A stretch of 6,282 nucleotides of DNA from NCBI GenBank assembly GCA_905215675.1, contig CAJMRA010000153.1, forward strand, positions 1-6,282. Direction: 5' to 3'. Each line of letters starts with the position of its first letter. Within the stretch, counting starts at the first letter, position 1. The stretch is from an uncultured bacterium (GTDB lineage Bacteria; Desulfobacterota; Desulfovibrionia; Desulfovibrionales; Desulfovibrionaceae). Positions 1 through 6,208 of the stretch are shown here, piece by piece. Under the pieces are notes generated by a model, which saw only the letters and a program-made list of their open reading frames with translations, searched no databases and had not been told where the DNA came from. Made by a program: the position numbers and the translations under genes.

Positions 1-91
1 GCGTTTCAAACCATACGGCCTGTCGTTTCGTGGAAAAAACGCGGTTTTTCCGCTCTCTTCGGGCCGGGCGGCGCTGCGCCGCCTCGCGTTT
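1..91 (+). repeat. Left copy of a structured dispersed repeat (partial)
   Basis: This stretch is nearly identical to 956-1049 in the same orientation. The differences are substitutions at 31, 56 and 77 and a 3-nt indel in the GC-rich hairpin. It contains the same internal hairpins: a GGAAAAA/TTTTTCC stem around 32-53 and a perfect GGCGGCG/CGCCGCC stem with CTG loop at 67-83. The window starts inside the element, so its left arm is not visible. The right terminal inverted repeat found in the other copy (TTTCAAACTGAAATTGC) is absent after position 91, so this copy is truncated or degenerate on that side. It is probably noncoding. A 61-codon frame crossing it (30-215) has no family-like sequence and runs into the lolA start. 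Confidence 0.85.
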
Positions 92-143
92 TCCCCTTTT
101 CAGGGATAAAACGCTTTCATCGACAAAAAAGGCAACGGACACA

Positions 144-180
144 GACCGTTCCCGCGTTCCGCCGGGCTCCGGGAACGGTC
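144..180. repeat. 11-bp hairpin in the lolA leader
   Basis: GACCGTTCCCG (144-154) pairs perfectly with CGGGAACGGTC (170-180) around a 15-nt loop. CGTTCC occurs twice (147-152 and 155-160), so an alternative shorter pairing is possible. The hairpin ends 31 nt before the lolA start. No T-tract follows on the + strand. On the - strand a T6 run lies 14 nt beyond the stem, too far for a textbook terminator. It may be the transcription end of an upstream gene or an untranslated leader structure; the sequence does not decide. Confidence 0.5.
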
Positions 181-200
181 GTACCCCCTTCAAGCACTGC

Positions 201-205
201 GAGGA
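201..205 (+). promoter_or_regulatory. Ribosome binding site of lolA
   Basis: GAGGA lies 6 nt before the ATG at 212. It selects that codon over the in-frame ATG at 221, which would remove the positively charged start of the signal peptide. Confidence 0.75.
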
Positions 206-211
206 TACGCC

Positions 212-931
212 ATGAAATTCATGCATGCCGTTCTGGGTACAGGCGCGCTTGTCGCCCTGACCATGCTTCCCGCCCCCTTTGCCCGCACGCCGCTGCCCGT
301 CTGCGTCGGAACGGCGCAGGCCGCCGCGCCGCGGGAAATCGCGCAAATCAAGACGACCTATGCCGCGCTGCAATCCTTTCGCGCCGCCTTCGAGCAGACG
401 CTGACCCATCAGGAAAGCGGCAAGAAGGAAGTCCGCAAGGGGACGCTCCTGTTTCGCAAACCGCTTTCCATCCGCTGGGAAACCACCGAAGGGACCGAGG
501 AACTGCTGGTCGTGACGCCCCGGGAAATATGGGATTATATTCCCGACGAGGAAATTGCCTACCGCTATCCCCCGGAACTGGTGCAGGACTCACGCAGCAT
601 CATTCAGGTGCTGACCGGGCAGGCCGCGCTGGACAAGGATTTCGACGTGACGGCGGAAGGGCGCAAGAACGGCTTCCGCGTGCTTCATCTCTACCCCAGG
701 GACCCTTCGCCGCAGATGGTGGAAGCGCAAATCTATCTGGACGACAAGGGCTATATCCAGCGGGCGGACATCGTGGATTTCTACGGCAATCATAACGACG
801 TGCGCTTCACGTCCTTCAGCGCCGACGCCCGCGTCCGGGATCAGGATTTCAGCTTCACGCCGCCCAAGGGCGTCGAGGTGGAAGATCGCACACAGAAAAA
901 AGGCGTCGAGGAACGCGAACTCTTCAAGTAG
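212..931 (+). CDS. lolA: Outer-membrane lipoprotein carrier protein LolA
   Basis: LolA is the periplasmic chaperone that accepts mature lipoproteins from the inner-membrane LolCDE transporter and carries them to the outer membrane. The 239-residue product begins with a signal peptide: K2, a hydrophobic stretch at about 6-19, and a likely signal peptidase I site after AQA at about 37. The mature part shows the family pattern: LQSFRAAFEQ (53-62), a SG-containing first strand, FRKPLSIRWE (81-90) with the typical RKP...RW signature, IWDYIPDEE (106-114), a charged strand region with DDKGYIQRADIVDFYGN (177-193), and the C-terminal FSFTPPKGVEVED (213-225). Length is normal for the family once the longer leader is allowed for. 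Deltaproteobacteria generally lack LolB, so how cargo is handed to the membrane is not explained here. The TAG stop lies within the left end of a palindromic element (929-1074), so the native C-terminus may once have been different. In many proteobacteria lolA follows ftsK; upstream sequence is not available to check. Confidence 0.93.
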   Translation: MKFMHAVLGTGALVALTMLPAPFARTPLPVCVGTAQAAAPREIAQIKTTYAALQSFRAAFEQTLTHQESGKKEVRKGTLLFRKPLSIRWETTEGTEELLVVTPREIWDYIPDEEIAYRYPPELVQDSRSIIQVLTGQAALDKDFDVTAEGRKNGFRVLHLYPRDPSPQMVEAQIYLDDKGYIQRADIVDFYGNHNDVRFTSFSADARVRDQDFSFTPPKGVEVEDRTQKKGVEERELFK

Positions 932-1074
932 AGCAATTTCAGTTTGAAACGCTGCGCGTTTCAAACCATACGGCCTGTCGTTTCGCGGAAAAAACGCGGT
1001 TTTTCCGCTCACTTCGGGCCGGGCGGCGCTGTGCTGCCGCCTCGCGTTTCATCTTTCAAACTGAAATTGCTTTA
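929..1074. mobile_element. MITE-like palindromic element with TA ends (complete copy)
   Basis: The element has terminal inverted repeats of 21 nt (929-949 and 1054-1074) with one mismatch; the inner 18 nt (932-949 / 1054-1071) match perfectly. Both ends carry TA, as expected for a TA target-site duplication of the Tc1/mariner-IS630 type. Inside are further hairpins: TTTGAAACGC-TGC-GCGTTTCAAA (943-965, 10 bp), GCGGAAAAA/TTTTTCCGC (985-1008, 9 bp) and GGCGGC/GCCGCC (1022-1041). No open frame of note is present, so it would be non-autonomous. The body matches 1-91, so it is repeated at least twice in this locus. The left TA and the next G form the lolA stop codon. The repeat itself is clear; calling it a mobile element is inference. 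An alternative is a REP/BIME-like or RNA-processing element. Confidence 0.6.
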
Positions 1075-1107
1075 TCCGCAAGATAACACGTAAAGAAGAT
1101 TCAGCAT

Positions 1108-1158
1108 AACGCCGCAAGGGGCCGACCGTCGAAATGACGGTCGGCCCCTTGCGGCGTT
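1108..1158. terminator. Perfect 23-bp hairpin between convergent genes
   Basis: The arms 1108-1130 and 1136-1158 are perfectly complementary over 23 bp with a 5-nt GAAAT loop; the stem includes GCAAGGGGCCGACC. It sits between the 3' ends of lolA (+) and the repeat-protein gene (-), the position expected for a bidirectional terminator. Neither side has a clean T-tract. The - strand reads ATGCTGAATCTTCTTT after the stem, which is the more T-rich side and would serve the - strand gene about 120 nt past its stop. The + strand side (GACGTCC) is not terminator-like. Structure is certain; function as a terminator is likely but unproven. Confidence 0.65.
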
Positions 1159-1170
1159 GACGTCCGTATC

Positions 1171-1270
1171 CGCCGGAGGAAGACATCCGGCGAATACTGT
1201 GGACGTGGGAACATTCCCCGGCCGCGCGGCCCGCTCCTCCCCAGAAAACGGACCGACGGGCAGGGGAGGA
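1171..1270. repeat. Small inverted repeats downstream of the repeat-protein gene
   Basis: Three short pairings lie in the 120-nt gap: CGCCGGA/TCCGGCG (1171-1192, 8-nt loop), the 12-nt palindrome GGCCGCGCGGCC (1220-1231), and TCCTCCCC/GGGGAGGA (1235-1270, 20-nt loop). The last begins 7 nt after the stop codon of the - strand gene. They would fold into a structured 3' untranslated region ahead of the 23-bp hairpin. No gene is seen here. Confidence 0.4.
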
Positions 1271-1277
1271 ACACGCT

Positions 1278-2837
1278 CTACACGCTCAGGTTCAGACCGG
1301 AAAGCAGGCTGAAACCGTTCTCGCTGTTGTACGTGCCGAAATAGGAGCTGCTCATGCTGCCGCTCCACCATGCAGCCGCGATGCTTTCCATTTGCAGGGT
1401 CTTGCGCATGGCCGACGGCGAAATGTTCATGGCGGCGCGGGCCTCGTCCAGACCGGACAGCGCCTCAATCTGGCTGTAGATCTTGACCAGAGCGGGATTA
1501 TCGTCAAAAACCTGCTGAATCTTTTCGATATCGGGATGCGTTCCGCCGATGGTGACGGCGCCGTCGCTGTTGATCTTGATGGTGAATTCCGCGTTGGGAT
1601 CAATGGAAAGCGCGGCCAGCCCTTCCTGCAAGGCCGCAGCTTCCGTCCCCATCCTGGCAAAGGCCGTCCGCGCGGCACGGAGCTGCTCCTTGTCGTCGGC
1701 CTGCTGCCCGGACACCGAAACCACCAGATCGCCCGAGGCCGTCAGGCCAAAGGATACGGCGCTTTCATCCACTCCGGCTTCCTTGCAGGCGGCGCGCAGG
1801 GCGTCCGTGATTTCGGTCTGCTCGGCCAGCCATTCATTGACGGCTTCGGCATTTTCCGTTTCGGGATCAACCACAAGCTTGCCGTCGGCATCAAAGGCCA
1901 GCAGCACATTGCCGGTAGCGCCGACAAGCCCTTCCGCCTTCAGGCCGTCGCGCAGCGACGCGCCCAGATCGGTTTCTCCCAGGGCGCTTTGCAGGCTGTC
2001 CTGGAGTTCCCCGGAATCCTGCGGCGTCACTTCCGCCGTCATGCTGCCCGAAGCGGGCAGGGTAAGAATGACGTTCCCGGTATTCGCGCCGGCATCCGTC
2101 ACCAGCTTCTTCAGACTTTCGGTCAGCTCGGTCTGATCGGCAAGCCAGCTGTTGACGATATCGGCATTTTCCGTTTCCGAACCAACCTCAAGCGCGCCGT
2201 CCTCGTTGAAGCTCAGGCGCAGACCGTCGCCCATGCTCACGCCCAGCGCCGTCAGTCCTTCGCGCAGCTCGTCGGCAAGATCGGCATTGTCGCCCAGCGC
2301 GACCGTCAAATCTTCCGCTTCAGGCGCAAGCACGATGAAGCTGCTTCCGCTCACACGGAAGCTGACGGAGCTGGTCAGCGTCACGCCTTCGTCGCTGATG
2401 GCCTGCACCAGACTGCGCCCCAGTTCGGGATGCGCGTCAATATAGGACTGGGCCGCCTTCCGATCCGAGGCGTTGTCGCTCTGGACGGAAATACTGCCGG
2501 AAGCGGACAGGGTAAACGTCAGACCGTTCATGTCCTGAACGCCCACGGACGCCATGGCGGACTTCAACGCCGTATCGAAAGACTGGCTCAACTCGTTGCG
2601 ATACTTGCTGATCTGGGAAAAGGTCACGCTGTCGCTGTCGCTGAGGCCCATTTGTTCCATGGCGTAGCGCGTCAGCTCCACCATACTGGAAATCTGGCTG
2701 AGCATGCCCGAGCCGCTCATGCTGTTGAGGGCGGTCTGGGCGTTGGCCAGAAGGGAAGAGGAAGACGAGGACGTCGCGCTCTGCCAGTTGTACTGCATAT
2801 AAGGGGAATAGGCGCCAAGGCCGTAGATGGACGACAT
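1278..2837 (-). CDS. Uncharacterised repeat protein, seven ~50-residue beta-hairpin/helix units
   Basis: I do not recognise this 519-residue acidic protein. The N-terminus has no signal peptide or membrane segment. It is Tyr/Ser-rich with a run of six Ser (23-28), then helical (about 30-65). From about residue 105 a motif recurs: a beta-hairpin with a central turn Gly (SGS, DGA, DGK), followed by about 30 helical residues rich in Leu, Ala, Asp and Glu. The turn Gly falls at 114, 164, 214, 264, 319, 369 and 426, so the period is about 50. Alternate units are most alike: the units with Gly at 214 and 319 both carry ETENA, then a WLA.QTE motif. This gives a super-repeat of about 100 residues. 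The C-terminal tail (about 490-519) is Ser/Gly/Asn/aromatic-rich, like the N-terminus. There is a single Cys (351). A good Shine-Dalgarno AGGAG (2844-2848) stands 6 nt before the ATG, and a sigma-54 type promoter is upstream. It could be a secreted, surface or appendage-associated protein, but no known domain supports a function. The opposite-strand frame here (1392-2873) is Arg/His/Gly/Gln-rich and is judged a shadow. Confidence 0.85.
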   Translation of the reverse strand: MSSIYGLGAYSPYMQYNWQSATSSSSSSLLANAQTALNSMSGSGMLSQISSMVELTRYAMEQMGLSDSDSVTFSQISKYRNELSQSFDTALKSAMASVGVQDMNGLTFTLSASGSISVQSDNASDRKAAQSYIDAHPELGRSLVQAISDEGVTLTSSVSFRVSGSSFIVLAPEAEDLTVALGDNADLADELREGLTALGVSMGDGLRLSFNEDGALEVGSETENADIVNSWLADQTELTESLKKLVTDAGANTGNVILTLPASGSMTAEVTPQDSGELQDSLQSALGETDLGASLRDGLKAEGLVGATGNVLLAFDADGKLVVDPETENAEAVNEWLAEQTEITDALRAACKEAGVDESAVSFGLTASGDLVVSVSGQQADDKEQLRAARTAFARMGTEAAALQEGLAALSIDPNAEFTIKINSDGAVTIGGTHPDIEKIQQVFDDNPALVKIYSQIEALSGLDEARAAMNISPSAMRKTLQMESIAAAWWSGSMSSSYFGTYNSENGFSLLSGLNLSV

Positions 2838-2843
2838 GATGGG

Positions 2844-2848
2844 CTCCT
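2844..2848 (-). promoter_or_regulatory. Ribosome binding site of the repeat-protein gene
   Basis: Read on the - strand, AGGAG stands 6 nt before the ATG at 2837. This fixes the start and supports the - strand frame as the real gene over its antisense rival. Confidence 0.75.
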
Positions 2849-2874
2849 GATGTTCTCTTTGCTTCGGGGATAGG

Positions 2875-2893
2875 GAAGGAAAAAACTTCCTTC
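2875..2893 (-). promoter_or_regulatory. Hairpin in the 5' untranslated region of the repeat-protein gene
   Basis: On the - strand GAAGGAA and TTCCTTC pair over 7 bp around a GTTTT loop. It lies between the predicted transcription start (about 2904) and the ribosome binding site. It could stabilise the message or modulate expression; it may also be chance. Confidence 0.35.
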
Positions 2894-2914
2894 ATGTACG
2901 TTTGCCCCTACTCA

Positions 2915-2931
2915 TGCAAAGAACGGGCCAA
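2915..2931 (-). promoter_or_regulatory. Sigma-54 (RpoN) promoter of the repeat-protein gene
   Basis: The - strand reads TTGGCCCGTTCTTTGCA. Compared with the sigma-54 consensus TTGGCACG-N4-TTGCW it differs at one position (A to C). The invariant GG (-24) and GC (-12) are at the correct spacing. Transcription would start near 2904, giving a 5' untranslated region of about 67 nt, and points only into the gene at 1278-2837. Sigma-54 promoters need an enhancer-binding activator. A short inverted repeat CGCTG-N15-CAGCG (2956-2980) lies upstream but closer than usual for an activator site, so it is only a weak candidate. Confidence 0.7.
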
Positions 2932-2994
2932 CACCTTGAGGCCCTGCATCATAATCGCTGCGCGCCATACATGGACAGCGCCCGGCAAATGCTC

Positions 2995-3008
2995 TAGGAT
3001 GCGTCCTA
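2995..3008 (+). promoter_or_regulatory. Ribosome binding site of phoH within a small hairpin
   Basis: AGGA (2996-2999) stands 8 nt before the ATG at 3008 and decides this start. TAGGA (2995-2999) is complementary to TCCTA (3004-3008) around a TGCG tetraloop, so the site and the A of the start codon could be folded together. The in-frame ATG at 2999 lacks a binding site, as does the ATG at 2894, which lies in the divergent intergenic region and overlaps the opposite promoter. Confidence 0.5.
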
Positions 3009-4006
3009 TGGAAGCCTCATCACCTTCGCGGGAATCGCTCGAATTCGACGATCCCCATGCCGCCAACATGCTGTTCGGCCCGCATAACGCCCATCTGGAC
3101 ATCCTCGCCGCCGCCAGCGGCGCACGGCTCGCCACCTGCGGCGCGGGCCTGTATATTGATACGCCGGATCAGGCCGTTCGCCGCCGCCTCTGCAACCTCT
3201 TTCTCCAGTTGTACGAGCTGGCGCGCGGGGGCATGGACATAAGCGGGCAGGACGTCTCCCGCGCCTACGCCATGCTGACCGCCGATCCCGGCGTTAATCT
3301 GCGCCAGATATATAAGGAAGCCGTGTTTGTGGCGACGCCCCGCAAGACGGTCACGGCCCGCAATCTCGCGCAGAAAACCTATCTCGGCCTGCTGCGCAGT
3401 CATGAAATGGTCTTTGCCGTCGGCCCGGCGGGCACGGGCAAGACGTACCTTGCCGTGGCCATGGCGCTGAACATGCTCCAGCAGCACAAGGTCAAGCGTA
3501 TCGTGCTGACCCGCCCCGCCGTGGAAGCCGGGGAGCGTCTGGGCTTCCTGCCCGGCGATCTGGCGGAAAAGGTCAATCCCTACCTGCGTCCGCTTTATGA
3601 CGCCCTGCACGACATGATGCCCCAGGCCAAGGTGGCCGCCATGATGGAGGTGGGGACCATCGAGGTCGCGCCGCTGGCCTTCATGCGCGGGCGCACGCTC
3701 AACGACGCCTTCATCATTCTGGATGAAGCCCAGAACACCACCCGGGAGCAGATGAAGATGTTTCTCACGCGCATGGGCTTCGGTTCGCGCGTCGTCGTCA
3801 CCGGCGACGCGACCCAGATAGACCTGCCCGCCCAGCCCGGGGAACGGGACGGCCGTTCCGGGCTCATCCATGCCCTCAAGGTCCTGCGCGGGGTGCCGGG
3901 CCTCGCCATTCACCATTTCAGCAAGACGGACGTCGTACGACATCCGCTTGTCGGCGCCATCGTGAACGCCTATGACGCATCAGAAAAAGCCCCCTCGCCC
4001 CTCTAG
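3008..4006 (+). CDS. phoH: PhoH family P-loop ATPase (YbeZ/PhoH-like)
   Basis: The 332-residue product is a PhoH-family cytoplasmic ATPase, related to bacterial YbeZ. The family is associated with RNA metabolism and works genetically with the rRNA-maturation endonuclease YbeY. An N-terminal PhoH-type region (LFGPHNAHLDIL at 22-33) precedes the P-loop core. Seen directly are Walker A GPAGTGKT (139-146), the family sequence LTRPAVEAGERLGFLPGD (167-184), Walker B FIILDEAQN (235-243), and the sensor-like RVVVTGDATQIDLP (261-274). The C-terminal DVVRHPLVGAIVNAYD (308-323) is typical of the family. Length fits the usual 320-350 residues. The start at 3008 is chosen for its binding site; starts at 2999 or 2894 would add 3 or 38 residues that do not resemble the family. 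The stop overlaps the next gene by 35 nt, so the two are almost certainly co-transcribed. No convincing sigma-70 promoter was found in the 170-nt divergent intergenic region. The precise cellular role of PhoH proteins is still uncertain. Confidence 0.92.
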   Translation: MEASSPSRESLEFDDPHAANMLFGPHNAHLDILAAASGARLATCGAGLYIDTPDQAVRRRLCNLFLQLYELARGGMDISGQDVSRAYAMLTADPGVNLRQIYKEAVFVATPRKTVTARNLAQKTYLGLLRSHEMVFAVGPAGTGKTYLAVAMALNMLQQHKVKRIVLTRPAVEAGERLGFLPGDLAEKVNPYLRPLYDALHDMMPQAKVAAMMEVGTIEVAPLAFMRGRTLNDAFIILDEAQNTTREQMKMFLTRMGFGSRVVVTGDATQIDLPAQPGERDGRSGLIHALKVLRGVPGLAIHHFSKTDVVRHPLVGAIVNAYDASEKAPSPL

Positions 4007-6197
4007 CGCCCGCATGCTGTGGCGCACCATCCACGCGCGCCACAATGCCGGAAAAGGTCTGTGGGTTCTCATCGGTACGCTCCTGCTGCTGTCGCTGCTG
4101 GCGGGCGCCAATTTTGAAGGCGCCCGCAAGATGTACGTGGCCGGGCAGGTGGCCGAACACGACGTGGAAGCCGACCGGGATTTGCTGGTCGAGGACACCC
4201 AGGCCACCAAGGCCCGCCGCAAGCAGGTGGAAATGCTGCAACCGCCCGTCTATGATCTGAGCATGGACGCCTTCGCGGCCTTCCAGCACCGGCTGCTCGC
4301 CGTTTTTCAGCAGCTCAACACCACCACGGGCGAAGCGCCTGCGGATTCCCCGGTGCAGCACTTCAGGAGCGATCTCCCGCCGGCCATCGCCGACGAAGTG
4401 ATGCCCTATCTTGCGCAGCCGGAAATTCAGGCCGTCATCATCAACACGCTGTTTCCCCTGATCCGCGACCGCATGGCCGAAGGTCTGGTGGGCGACGTGC
4501 GCGCCTCGCGCGTGGGACGTTCCGGCGCCATCATCCGCAATCTGGACAACGGTACGGAGCTGTTGCGCCCCGATATTGTGGCCCTTCCCGATCTGCCCTC
4601 GTTTCTGGCCGAAATCTCCGGCAAGCTCCAGCAGACGCCGGGCCTCAGCGATTCCGCCCGGCGTGCCGTCAACAATCTGATGATATCCTCCCTGTCCGCC
4701 TCGCTGACGCTCAACAGGGAAGCGACCCAGAAGCGCGCCGCGGCCGTGGTCCAGAATGTGGAGCCCGTCTACTACCAGCTCCAGAAGGGCGAACTGCTCG
4801 TCCGCAAGGGCGAACGCGTCAGCCGCGAACAGCAAATCAAGCTGCAAAGCCTCTATGAGACGGCCTCGGACCCCGTTCGCTGGAACGTGGTCGTCGGCGC
4901 TTTTCTCATTTCCCTGGTGCTGTCCATCGGCTTCTTTGTGGCGCCCAGCGGCAAACCGGGAACGCCCCTGCGCTGCAAGGACATGCTGCTCATCTCCCTT
5001 GTGCTGATCCTGTTCGCGCTGGGGGCCAAGGGCGTCTATCTGCTGGGGCTGCGGCTCGACAGCTACAACTTCATGACCATAGCCTCCATTGCCTATCCCA
5101 TTTCCGGCGGCGTCGGGCTGGTGGCCATGGTCTTTGCCGCGCGCCGGTATTGCAGCATGGGCCTGCTTCTGTGCTTCTTCTGCATGCTCATGCTTCAGGC
5201 GGACACCTCCTTCTTCTTCTATCATTTCCTGAGCGCCATGCTTGCCACCTGGATCGTCACCAGCGCCCAGAACAGACCCGACGTCATCTGGGGCCTGTTC
5301 CCGCTGGCCGGGGGCCAGATGATCATCTGGCTCGGCGCCGCGGCCCTGCTCCAGACGCCCCTGTGGGAAATTCCGGCCCAGCTGTGCGCCGTCGCCATCA
5401 ACTCCCTGCTGACCCTCATCGTCCTGTTCGCCGTCAGCCCCGTTCTGGAGCTCATCTTCGGCTACAGCACACGCTTCCGCCTCATGGAGCTCATGAGTCT
5501 GGAACAGCCCCTCATGCAGGAGCTCATGGTAACCATTCCCGGCACCTACCATCACTCGCTGGTCGTGGCCAACATGGTGGAAGCCGGAGCCAAGGCCATA
5601 GGCGCCAACAGCCTGCTGTGCAAGGTCGCCGCCCTGTACCACGACGCGGGCAAGCTGTCCTATCCCGAATATTTCATCGAAAACCAGTTCGGCGGCCCCA
5701 ACAAGCACGACCGCCTTGCGCCCTCCATGAGCGCCCTCATCATCCTTTCCCACGTCAAGAAAGGAACGGAGCTGGCCGAGCACTACAATCTGGGGCAGGA
5801 TATTACGGACATCATCCGTCAGCATCACGGCACCCGCGTCATCCGCTACTTCTATCAGAAGGCGCTCAACCTCGGCGAAAAGGCCCGCGAATCGGATTAC
5901 AGCTATCCGGGACCGCGCCCCCAGAGCAAGGAGGCCGCCATTCTCATGCTGGCCGATTCGGTGGAGGCTTCCAGCCGCACATTGACGGATCCCACGCCCG
6001 CCCGGCTGCGAACCCATATCGACACCATCATCAAGGGCATCTTCTCCGAAGGGCAGCTTGACGAATCCGAACTCACCTTCCGCGATCTGCATTATCTGAG
6101 CGAAAGCTTCCAGCGTATCCTGACCGGCATTTTCCACCAGCGCATCGCCTATCCCGACGCCAAGCTGCGCGGCGTGTCGGGCAAGGGGAAAAATTAG
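3972..6197 (+). CDS. pgpH: 7TM-HD membrane phosphohydrolase, PgpH/YqfF-like (probable cyclic di-AMP phosphodiesterase)
   Basis: The 741-residue membrane protein has the full architecture of the 7TMR-HD family. A first transmembrane helix (about 30-46) is followed by an extracytoplasmic domain (about 47-303, 7TMR-HDED type). Seven hydrophobic segments follow (about 305-323, 337-358, 366-389, 396-409, 414-430, 437-460, 468-497), and then a cytoplasmic HD domain. Candidate metal and catalytic residues are present: GTYHHS (524-529), HDAGK (557-561), H594, HHGT (618-621) and D662 in ADSVEA. The active site therefore looks intact. In Listeria, PgpH hydrolyses cyclic di-AMP to pApA; the same substrate here is inferred from family membership. 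The frame starts inside phoH. Neither this ATG nor the alternative at 4014 (7 nt after the phoH stop) has a clear Shine-Dalgarno, which points to translational coupling. The 4014 start would drop 14 residues and leave the first helix intact. ybeY often follows but is not seen before the window ends. Confidence 0.9.
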   Translation: MTHQKKPPRPSSARMLWRTIHARHNAGKGLWVLIGTLLLLSLLAGANFEGARKMYVAGQVAEHDVEADRDLLVEDTQATKARRKQVEMLQPPVYDLSMDAFAAFQHRLLAVFQQLNTTTGEAPADSPVQHFRSDLPPAIADEVMPYLAQPEIQAVIINTLFPLIRDRMAEGLVGDVRASRVGRSGAIIRNLDNGTELLRPDIVALPDLPSFLAEISGKLQQTPGLSDSARRAVNNLMISSLSASLTLNREATQKRAAAVVQNVEPVYYQLQKGELLVRKGERVSREQQIKLQSLYETASDPVRWNVVVGAFLISLVLSIGFFVAPSGKPGTPLRCKDMLLISLVLILFALGAKGVYLLGLRLDSYNFMTIASIAYPISGGVGLVAMVFAARRYCSMGLLLCFFCMLMLQADTSFFFYHFLSAMLATWIVTSAQNRPDVIWGLFPLAGGQMIIWLGAAALLQTPLWEIPAQLCAVAINSLLTLIVLFAVSPVLELIFGYSTRFRLMELMSLEQPLMQELMVTIPGTYHHSLVVANMVEAGAKAIGANSLLCKVAALYHDAGKLSYPEYFIENQFGGPNKHDRLAPSMSALIILSHVKKGTELAEHYNLGQDITDIIRQHHGTRVIRYFYQKALNLGEKARESDYSYPGPRPQSKEAAILMLADSVEASSRTLTDPTPARLRTHIDTIIKGIFSEGQLDESELTFRDLHYLSESFQRILTGIFHQRIAYPDAKLRGVSGKGKN

Positions 6198-6208
6198 CGC
6201 GTCTTGCC

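Noticed and set aside
30..215. 61-codon frame before lolA
   Set aside because: It runs through the dispersed repeat and the leader hairpin and ends inside the lolA start; its Arg/Ser/Pro-rich product resembles translated noncoding sequence.
590..1012. 140-codon - strand frame covering the end of lolA and the palindromic element
   Set aside because: It is antisense to lolA and starts within the repeat; no ribosome binding site or domain was seen.
1882..2208. DxDG-like turns (DADG, NEDG) in the repeat protein as calcium-binding sites
   Set aside because: The spacing of acidic residues does not match EF-hand or RTX loops, and other units have SGS or SGD at the same position, so these are ordinary beta-turns.
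1392..2873. 493-codon + strand frame opposite the repeat-protein gene
   Set aside because: Composition is Arg/His/Gly/Gln-rich and shadow-like. The - strand frame has a good ribosome binding site, a sigma-54 promoter and regular protein repeats.
2936..2971. Sigma-70 promoter for phoH (TTGAGG with CATAAT or CATACA)
   Set aside because: The spacings between the hexamers are 8 and 24 nt, not the 16-18 nt needed, so no promoter is called.
3020..3943. 307-codon frame antisense to phoH
   Set aside because: It is a shadow of a well-conserved P-loop ATPase gene, with no recognisable domain and biased composition.
3918..6137. 739-codon open frame antisense to the 7TM-HD gene
   Set aside because: Its product is rich in Gly, His, Gln, Arg and Asp without any domain pattern, and it lies opposite a gene with clear catalytic motifs. 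Long antisense frames are expected from strong GC bias at third positions.
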